NCBI GenBank assembly: GCA_946615875.1
Contig: CAMOIK010000069.1
Location: 1 to 10,695, forward strand
Direction: 5' to 3'
Source: an uncultured Verrucomicrobiota bacterium
GTDB lineage: Bacteria; Verrucomicrobiota; Kiritimatiellia; RFP12; UBA1067
Length of the DNA: 10,695 nt
Made by a program: the position numbers and the translations under genes. A model generated the notes under the pieces. That model was not told the DNA's origin, searched no databases, and saw only the letters and a program-made list of their open reading frames with translations. This document shows, piece by piece, positions 5,792 to 10,695 of this stretch. How positions within the stretch are numbered: the stretch's first letter is position 1; every line of letters starts with the position of its first letter.

Positions 5792-5831
5792 TCCGCATTC
5801 CCTCCTTCGCCATCCATCCATTGTCCATCCA

Positions 5832-7010
5832 TCATTTGAACGTGGTCGGGTCGGAGTCCGGGCCGAACGGCGAAAGTTCGCGCAGCCGCTTTATGACCGG
5901 CGGCACGTTCGCCAGCGCGTAGTCCACGTCCGCCATGGTGTTGTAGCGGGAAAGCGAGAAGCGCACCGAGCCGTGGACGGCGACGAACGGCACCCCCATC
6001 GCGCGTATCACGTGGCTGGGATCGAGCGAACCAGAAGCGCACGCCGAGCCTGTGGAAATGCATATGCCCAGATCCGAGAGGTGGTAGGCGATCGCCTCGC
6101 CTTCGATGTATTTGAACGAGAGGTTGAGCGTGTTCGCGAGGCGGTGGGCGCGGTCGCCGTTCACGAGCGTATCCGGGCAGGCGGCCAGCAGCCCGGCCTC
6201 CAGGCGGTCGCGCATCTCGGCGATCTTGGCGGACTCCGCCGCCATCCCTTCCCGCGCCAGGCGGCACGCTTCGGCGAGACCGACGATGTACGGCACGTTC
6301 TCGGTCCCGGCCCTGCGCCCGGCTTCCTGGTGGCCGCCGAGCATGAACGGCTTGAATCTCGCGCCCTTGCGCACGTAGAGTATGCCGATTCCCTTCGGCG
6401 CATGGAACTTGTGGCCGCTCATCGAAAGCAGGTCCACCGGCACCTTGCGGACATCTACGGGAATTTTCCCCGCCACCTGCACGGCGTCGGTGTGGAACGT
6501 GGCGCCGAACTCCCTGCATATCCCGGCGATCTCCTCCACGGGAAACAGAGTGCCGGTCTCGTTGTTCGCCCACATCGCGCTGACGAGCGCGTTCTTCGTG
6601 CCTTTGAGGGCTTCGCGCAGTTCTCCGAGGTCGATCTGGCCGACGCCATCGACGCCCAGCTCCACGACTTCGTGGCCCTGCGCCTTCAGGCGGCGGCAGG
6701 GCTGCAGCACCGCCGGATGCTCCACCGCCGTCGTCACGACTTTCGTCGCCTTGCCGAAGTATTCCGCCACGCCGCGTATGGCGGTGTTGTCGCTTTCCGT
6801 CGCGCAGCTGGTGAAGACGACCTCCTCCGGCGAGCAGTTCAGGAACGCCGCCACTTCCTCGCGGGCCCGGGCGACATCCTTGGCAACCTCGCCGCCAAAC
6901 GCGTGCATAGAGCTGGGATTGCCGTATCTGCCGCGCAGGAACGGCATCATCGCATCCACCACCTCCGGCGCTACCTGCGTCGTCGCGTTGCTGTCGAAAT
7001 ATACGGTCAT
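5832..7010 (-). CDS. nifS-like: NifS/IscS-type cysteine desulfurase
   Basis: The predicted protein has 392 residues and is a class V PLP enzyme that removes sulfur from L-cysteine, giving alanine and an enzyme persulfide for Fe-S clusters, thiolation or other sulfur transfer. MTVYFDSNATT opens the protein as in the family. His98 (VEHPA), Asp175 (TDAVQ) and Lys201 in SGHKFHAPKG form the PLP site. The catalytic Cys324 is in STGSACASG. GGHQEAGRRAGTENVP (225-240) is typical of NifS-like enzymes. The length is normal. It begins one base after the lysS stop, with AGGA six bases upstream inside the end of lysS, so the two are probably co-translated. No IscU, NifU or IscR gene is next to it, so a general housekeeping or tRNA-thiolation role cannot be separated from Fe-S assembly. 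Adjacency to lysS is suggestive only. Confidence 0.95.
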   Translation of the reverse strand: MTVYFDSNATTQVAPEVVDAMMPFLRGRYGNPSSMHAFGGEVAKDVARAREEVAAFLNCSPEEVVFTSCATESDNTAIRGVAEYFGKATKVVTTAVEHPAVLQPCRRLKAQGHEVVELGVDGVGQIDLGELREALKGTKNALVSAMWANNETGTLFPVEEIAGICREFGATFHTDAVQVAGKIPVDVRKVPVDLLSMSGHKFHAPKGIGILYVRKGARFKPFMLGGHQEAGRRAGTENVPYIVGLAEACRLAREGMAAESAKIAEMRDRLEAGLLAACPDTLVNGDRAHRLANTLNLSFKYIEGEAIAYHLSDLGICISTGSACASGSLDPSHVIRAMGVPFVAVHGSVRFSLSRYNTMADVDYALANVPPVIKRLRELSPFGPDSDPTTFK

Positions 7011-7011
7011 G

Positions 7012-8460
7012 CTAGTTCCTCATCTGGGGGAAGAGGACGACGTCGCGAATGCCATCGACGCCCGTCAGCAGCATCACCAGGCGGTCGATGCCGATGCCCA
7101 GCCCCCCGGTCGGCGGCATGCCGCACTCAAGTGCGCTGATGAAGTCCTCGTCTATCTTCTCGGTGTCTTCGCCGGCCTGGTGCTCCAGCGCCTTGCGCTG
7201 CTCGATGGGGTCGTTCTGCTCGGTGTAGCCGGGGCAGAGCTCGCGGCCGCCCACGACGAACTCAAAGACGTCGACGAGCGACGGATCGTCCTTGCAGGTC
7301 TTGGCGAGCGGAACGAACTCGTGCGGCAGACGGGTGACGAAGGTCGGCTGGCGCAGGTTGCGCTCGATCAGCTTGTCATAGACCTCGTGCGTGAGCATGA
7401 GCGTGTCCTTCACGCCGTCCAGCTCGAGGTTGGTATCCGTCTCGCGCCCCTTCGCCTTCGCCTTTTCAAGCTGCGCCTCGAAGGGCAGCGAGAACCAGTC
7501 GGCGCCCATAAGCTCCTTCACGAGGTCGCCGTAGGCGACCCGGCGGTAGGGCGGGTTGAAGTCTATGACCTCCTTCGCCTCTCCGTATTCGATCCTGCGC
7601 GTGCCTATGACCGTGTCGCAGAGATGCGGGATCAACCCCTCTATGATGGCCTCCATCGACGTCCTGTCGCCGTATGCCTCATAGACTTCGAGGACGGTGA
7701 ATTCCGGATTGTGGCTGCGGTCGATGCCCTCGTTGCGGAAGTCCTTGCCCAGTTCGAAGACTTTGTTCATGCCTCCGACGAGCAGGCGCTTCAGGTAGAG
7801 TTCCGGCGCGATGCGCAGCACCATTTTCTGGTCGAGGGCGTTGAAGTGCGTCTCGAACGGCTTGGCGGCGGCGCCTCCGGCCTGCCCCTGCAGGATGGGG
7901 GTCTCCACCTCCACGAAGCCCTTCGACCACAGGTATTTGCGCGTCTCCATCAGGATGCGCGAACGCGTAAAGAAGCGGTTGCGCGACTCGTCGTTCGTCA
8001 TCAAATCGACGTAGCGGCGGCGGTAGCGCTCCTCCTGGTCGGCGAGGCCGTGGAACTTTTCAGGCGGCTGCTCCAGCGCCTTGGCGAGCATCGTCCACTC
8101 TTTGACAATCACGCTCTTCTCGCCCTTCTGCGTGGTGAAGAGCGTCCCTTCCGCGCCGATTATGTCGCCGAGGTTGAGCTGCTTGAACGCCGCGAACGCC
8201 GTCTCCGAGAGTTCGTCGCGCTTGAAGATGAGCTGGAAGCGGTCGGTGCCGTCGTTCATGGTGCAGAAGTTCATCTTGCCCATGCGGCGGATCATGAGGA
8301 GCCGCCCGGCCACGCGCACGGACTTGCCCTCCTCGAAGCCGGCGCGGACCGCCGCCAGGTCGACGTGGTCGAACTTGCCGCCATACGGCTCGTAGCCCAT
8401 CTCCCGCAGCGCCGCCATGCTGGCCAGCCGCTGCTCGCGATATTCGTTTGTCTCTGCCAT
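7012..8460 (-). CDS. lysS: Lysyl-tRNA synthetase, class II
   Basis: The predicted protein has 482 residues and charges tRNA-Lys with lysine in the cytoplasm. The N-terminal anticodon-binding OB fold is at about 47-125 (VRVAGRLLMIRRMGKMNF). Motif 1 is near 182-190 (FVEVETPIL). Motif 2 is FRNEGIDRSHNPEFTVLEVY at 241-260, and motif 3 is GLGIGIDRLVML at 453-464. The C-terminus VLFPQMRN is standard. I chose ATG 8460 because AAGGA lies 9 nt upstream. A GTG at 8502 in the same frame would add 14 unlikely residues. One oddity is that the usual ELxNxYSELNDP segment reads ELCPGYTEQNDP (407-418): Pro replaces the Asn that in E. coli enzymes lies in the lysine pocket, while the following Glu, Asn and Asp remain. 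VSPLAK is likewise VPLAK. The gene follows argD by 55 nt. Confidence 0.95.
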   Translation of the reverse strand: MAETNEYREQRLASMAALREMGYEPYGGKFDHVDLAAVRAGFEEGKSVRVAGRLLMIRRMGKMNFCTMNDGTDRFQLIFKRDELSETAFAAFKQLNLGDIIGAEGTLFTTQKGEKSVIVKEWTMLAKALEQPPEKFHGLADQEERYRRRYVDLMTNDESRNRFFTRSRILMETRKYLWSKGFVEVETPILQGQAGGAAAKPFETHFNALDQKMVLRIAPELYLKRLLVGGMNKVFELGKDFRNEGIDRSHNPEFTVLEVYEAYGDRTSMEAIIEGLIPHLCDTVIGTRRIEYGEAKEVIDFNPPYRRVAYGDLVKELMGADWFSLPFEAQLEKAKAKGRETDTNLELDGVKDTLMLTHEVYDKLIERNLRQPTFVTRLPHEFVPLAKTCKDDPSLVDVFEFVVGGRELCPGYTEQNDPIEQRKALEHQAGEDTEKIDEDFISALECGMPPTGGLGIGIDRLVMLLTGVDGIRDVVLFPQMRN

Positions 8461-8515
8461 CAAACCAGATCCTTTTCCGTTCAACCGGTTTGCCTCCGCC
8501 ACCGCGACGGGGCGC

Positions 8516-9712
8516 TCAACCGTTATAGACGCAGTCGAGGGCGTCGGAAATCATATCGACGGCCTCCTCCAGGTCGCCCTCCTCAAGTACGAGCGGAGGC
8601 AGGAAGCGCACGACGTTCGGGCCGGCGGTGAGCGCCAGAAGCCCCTGGTCCTGCAATGCCTGGACGATCGGCTTGGCGTCGCCATCGACTACGAGGCCGA
8701 GCATCAACCCCTTGCCGCGCACTTCCAGCAGCTGGTCGTATTTGTCAACCTCGGCCGCCAGCGCCTCCTTGAAGAGTTCGCCGAGCTTCGTGGCCCGCTC
8801 GCACAGCCCCTCCTCCTCGATCACGTCGATGACCGCCAGCGCCGCCGCAGCAGCGACGGGGTTGCCGCCGAACGTCGAGGCGTGGCTGGATGGCGTGAAC
8901 ACGTCCGCGAACTTTTCGCTCGCGACGAGCGCGCCCATCGGCAGGCCGCCGCCCAGCGCTTTGGCGAGGGTGAAGAGGTCCGGCTTCACGTCGTAGCCCT
9001 GCCACGCGAACCACGTGCCGGTCCGGCCCATGCCGGACTGCACCTCGTCGCATATCATCAACAGGTTCTTCTCGTCGCAAAGCGCGCGCACTCCCGCCAT
9101 GAACTCCGGCGTGGCGGGCGTCACGCCACCTTCGCCCTGCACAGGCTCGAGCATGATCGCCACCGTCTTGTCCGTGATCGCCGCCCTGACGGATTCCAGA
9201 TCGTTGTAGTCGGCGTACGCGAAGCCGACGGGCAGCGGGTCGTAGCCGTCCTGGCACCAGCTCTGCGCGGTCGCCGCCAGCGTCGCCAGCGTCCTGCCGT
9301 GGAAGCCCTGGCGGAACGTCACCACCTCGAAGCGCCCGCCGCTGGCGCTGCCCCAGCGCCGCGCCAGCTTGATAGCCGCCTCGTTCGCCTCCGCGCCGGA
9401 GTTGCAGAAGAACACCTTGCCGCCGAGGCCGGAAAGCTCGACGAGCCTTTCCGCGAGCCGCGTCGCCGGCTCGTTGGCGAACAGGTTTGAGCAATGCGTC
9501 ACGAGCGCGGCCTGGTCCTGTATCGCCTTCACCACCTTCGGGTGGGAATATCCGACGTTCTGCACGCCTATGCCGCTCGTGAAGTCGTAGAGGATGAGGC
9601 CGTCGGCGTCGCGCACCGTCACGCCCTTGCCGCTCGCCACCACCACGCCGGGCGAATAGGTGCCCATAACCGCCTTGCGGTATGCATCCAGTATCTCGGT
9701 TGTCTTGCTCAT
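8516..9712 (-). CDS. argD: Acetylornithine aminotransferase
   Basis: The predicted protein has 398 residues and is a class III PLP aminotransferase. It converts N-acetylglutamate semialdehyde plus glutamate to N-acetylornithine and 2-oxoglutarate, the fourth step of arginine synthesis. Some relatives also act in lysine synthesis. CNSGAEANEAAIKLAR (103-118) binds the PLP phosphate, ICDEVQSGMGRTG (220-232) carries the PLP-ring Asp222, and TLAKALGGGLPMGA (248-261) carries Lys251, the Schiff-base lysine. THASTFGGNP-like STFGGNP (279-285) is also present. The length is normal for the family. The ATG at 9712 overlaps the argB stop by 4 nt (ATGA), with GGAG 8 nt upstream. Overlap with argB makes argD the best name over other class III aminotransferases such as ornithine or 4-aminobutyrate aminotransferase. 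Confidence 0.93.
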   Translation of the reverse strand: MSKTTEILDAYRKAVMGTYSPGVVVASGKGVTVRDADGLILYDFTSGIGVQNVGYSHPKVVKAIQDQAALVTHCSNLFANEPATRLAERLVELSGLGGKVFFCNSGAEANEAAIKLARRWGSASGGRFEVVTFRQGFHGRTLATLAATAQSWCQDGYDPLPVGFAYADYNDLESVRAAITDKTVAIMLEPVQGEGGVTPATPEFMAGVRALCDEKNLLMICDEVQSGMGRTGTWFAWQGYDVKPDLFTLAKALGGGLPMGALVASEKFADVFTPSSHASTFGGNPVAAAAALAVIDVIEEEGLCERATKLGELFKEALAAEVDKYDQLLEVRGKGLMLGLVVDGDAKPIVQALQDQGLLALTAGPNVVRFLPPLVLEEGDLEEAVDMISDALDCVYNG

Positions 9713-10569
9713 TCTGTTATCTCCGTTCCCACGCCTTCTCGCGTGAATATTTCAAGTAAAAGTGAGTGCGCCATGCGCCCGTCCACGAGATGGACCTTCC
9801 TGACGCCGTGCCGTATCGCCTCCACGCAGCTGTCGATCTTCGGCAGCATCCCGCCGGAAATCACGCCGTCCTCCTTGAGCCTGGCGACTTCCGAGACGTG
9901 CAGGGTCGAAAGCAGCGTCGCCTCGTCCGCGGGATCGCGCAGCAGACCGGGCATGTCGCTGACCAGGGCGAACTTCCGGACCTTCAGCTCGCGCGCCAGC
10001 GCCGCCGCCGCCACGTCGGCGTTGATGTTGTAGAGGTGCTGGTCGCGAACGCCGGTTCCGAGCGGCGTCACCACGGGAATGATGCCGGCGTCCAGCATCT
10101 CGCGCGCCGGACGCGCGTCCACGCTCGCTATTCGCCCGACGTAGCCGCGGTCGGGTTCGGTTATCCGCTCAGCGCCGAATATCCAGTTGCCGTGGATCGG
10201 ACGGGCGTTCACTCCCTTGGCGAGCAGGCGCTTCACTAGATCGGGGTTCACAACGTTGTTGAGCGTTCGCCGCACGATCTCCACCGTCGCGTCGTCCGTT
10301 ACGCGCAGTCCGTCCACGAACTTCGGTTCGTGCCCGCTCTCGCGTATCGCCTTGGATATGGCCTTGCCGCCGCCGTGCACGATAACTACCTTCATCCCGA
10401 CGGAGCGCATGAACGTTATGTCGTCCATTATGGAGTCGAGGTTGTGCTCGTTCTCCATCACGCTCCCGCCCACCTTCACCAGGACTATCGCCCCGCGAAA
10501 GTCTATTATGTAGGGCAAAGCCTCGGTCAAGACCGCCGCCTTCGCCGTCGCTGTCTCAAATCTGCTCAT
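9709..10569 (-). CDS. argB: Acetylglutamate kinase
   Basis: The predicted protein has 286 residues and catalyses ATP-dependent phosphorylation of N-acetylglutamate, the second step of arginine synthesis, in the cytoplasm. VLVKVGGSVM (29-38) carries Lys32 and the phosphate-binding glycines, VIVHGGGKA is at 62-70, and KFVDGLRVTD (83-92) contributes substrate binding. NINAD is at 181-185, and ISGGMLPK (237-244) carries the second catalytic lysine. The C-terminus HLVDGRMAHSLLLEIF and GVGTEI is typical. The N-terminal helix (about 6-22, ending EALPYIIDF) is the extension that marks arginine-inhibited hexameric kinases, so feedback control by arginine is likely. ATG 10569 is preceded directly by an in-frame TTG at 10572, which lies 7 nt from the -10 box, so the true first codon could be either. 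There is no Shine-Dalgarno. It is the first gene of the seven-gene minus-strand operon. Confidence 0.95.
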   Translation of the reverse strand: MSRFETATAKAAVLTEALPYIIDFRGAIVLVKVGGSVMENEHNLDSIMDDITFMRSVGMKVVIVHGGGKAISKAIRESGHEPKFVDGLRVTDDATVEIVRRTLNNVVNPDLVKRLLAKGVNARPIHGNWIFGAERITEPDRGYVGRIASVDARPAREMLDAGIIPVVTPLGTGVRDQHLYNINADVAAAALARELKVRKFALVSDMPGLLRDPADEATLLSTLHVSEVARLKEDGVISGGMLPKIDSCVEAIRHGVRKVHLVDGRMAHSLLLEIFTREGVGTEITE

Positions 10570-10572
10570 CAA

Positions 10573-10594
10573 GGCGCGTATTATACCATATTTT
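10573..10594 (-). promoter_or_regulatory. Extended -10 promoter of the argB operon, leaderless
   Basis: On the minus strand TATAAT lies at 10585-10580, preceded by TGG (extended -10). The 16 bases from 10594 to 10579 are identical to those at 470-485 in front of the other operon. Seven bases (10579-10573) separate the box from an in-frame TTG at 10572, which is followed directly by ATG at 10569. The expected transcription start therefore gives a leader of zero to about three bases. No ribosome-binding site is present. No arginine-repressor operator can be identified by eye. Confidence 0.8.
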
Positions 10595-10695
10595 CTCTGT
10601 CTTGTGTTGCGGGGGCGGCAATCCTCGCGGCGTAGATATCGCGGGTGGTTTGCGGAAGTGAATGCACCCGATCAGGTTCGTTTACTTTTGCAATG
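10595..10695. other. Unassigned right edge upstream of argB
   Basis: This is about 100 bases with no supported gene. On the minus strand a frame is open from the edge for 37 codons to a TAA inside the argB -10 box, but its third-position GC is far below that of the neighbouring genes. On the plus strand an ATG at 10662 opens 11 codons to the edge, with only a poorly placed GGAAG before it. Either could be the edge of a real gene, but the sequence here does not decide. Confidence 0.5.

Noticed and set aside
6382..8631. A 749-codon open frame on the plus strand, antisense to the desulfurase and lysS.
   Set aside because: It lies opposite two genes with complete catalytic motifs, and its translation is rich in His, Arg and Ala with no recognisable domain. 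Long antisense frames are expected in GC-rich DNA.
10582..10695. C-terminal end of an upstream minus-strand gene ending in a TAA inside the argB -10 box.
   Set aside because: The frame is open for 37 codons, but its third-position GC is unlike that of the neighbours and it matches no arginine-pathway C-terminus I know.
10662..10695. Start of a plus-strand gene (ATG followed by HPIRFVYFCN).
   Set aside because: Only 11 codons are visible, and the GGAAG before it is too close to the ATG to be a convincing ribosome-binding site.

Overview
The window looks like chromosomal DNA of a GC-rich bacterium. It holds two complete, convergently transcribed operons that meet tail to tail at 4046/4047, a gene-poor left edge (1-491) and about 100 unassigned bases at the right edge. 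Taxonomy cannot be read with certainty. The high GC, the strong extended -10 promoters and the lipoprotein/envelope genes would fit a Planctomycetes-Verrucomicrobia-Chlamydiae type lineage, perhaps Kiritimatiellota-like. That is a guess, not a result.

Left edge (1-491). There is an 18-bp perfect palindrome followed by a T-run (terminator-like), then three tandem copies of a 22-bp unit. A decayed minus-strand reading frame (345 to 37) is interrupted by one in-frame TGA. A long hairpin (341-376) lies over the start of that frame. The first operon's promoter closes the region.

Plus-strand operon (492-4046). Three glycosyltransferases of different families (a GT-A enzyme with a DID motif, a GT2 and a GT8) are followed by an APH/choline-kinase-type phosphotransferase. 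Every junction is a 3- or 4-base stop/start overlap. This looks like a small cell-surface glycan or glycolipid assembly module.

Minus-strand operon (10569 down to 4047). The order is argB (acetylglutamate kinase), argD (acetylornithine aminotransferase), lysS (lysyl-tRNA synthetase), a NifS-type cysteine desulfurase, a small lipoprotein with a heavy-metal-associated-like fold that lacks its cysteine pair, a secreted protein with two retropepsin-like aspartic protease domains, and a two-helix membrane protein. Junctions range from a 20-base overlap to 55 bases, with no obvious internal promoter. It mixes central amino-acid and translation functions with three uncharacterised envelope proteins.

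The clearest unexpected signal is that both operons begin with the same 16-base block. It contains an extended -10 element (TGGTATAAT) whose last base lies 7 nt from a possible start codon, with no Shine-Dalgarno sequence. Both operons therefore appear to be transcribed as leaderless or nearly leaderless mRNAs, while most downstream genes carry recognisable Shine-Dalgarno sequences. I found no complete novel defence or mobile system. Other points of interest are the duplicated retropepsin, the cysteine-less HMA-like lipoprotein and an altered lysine-pocket motif in LysS.
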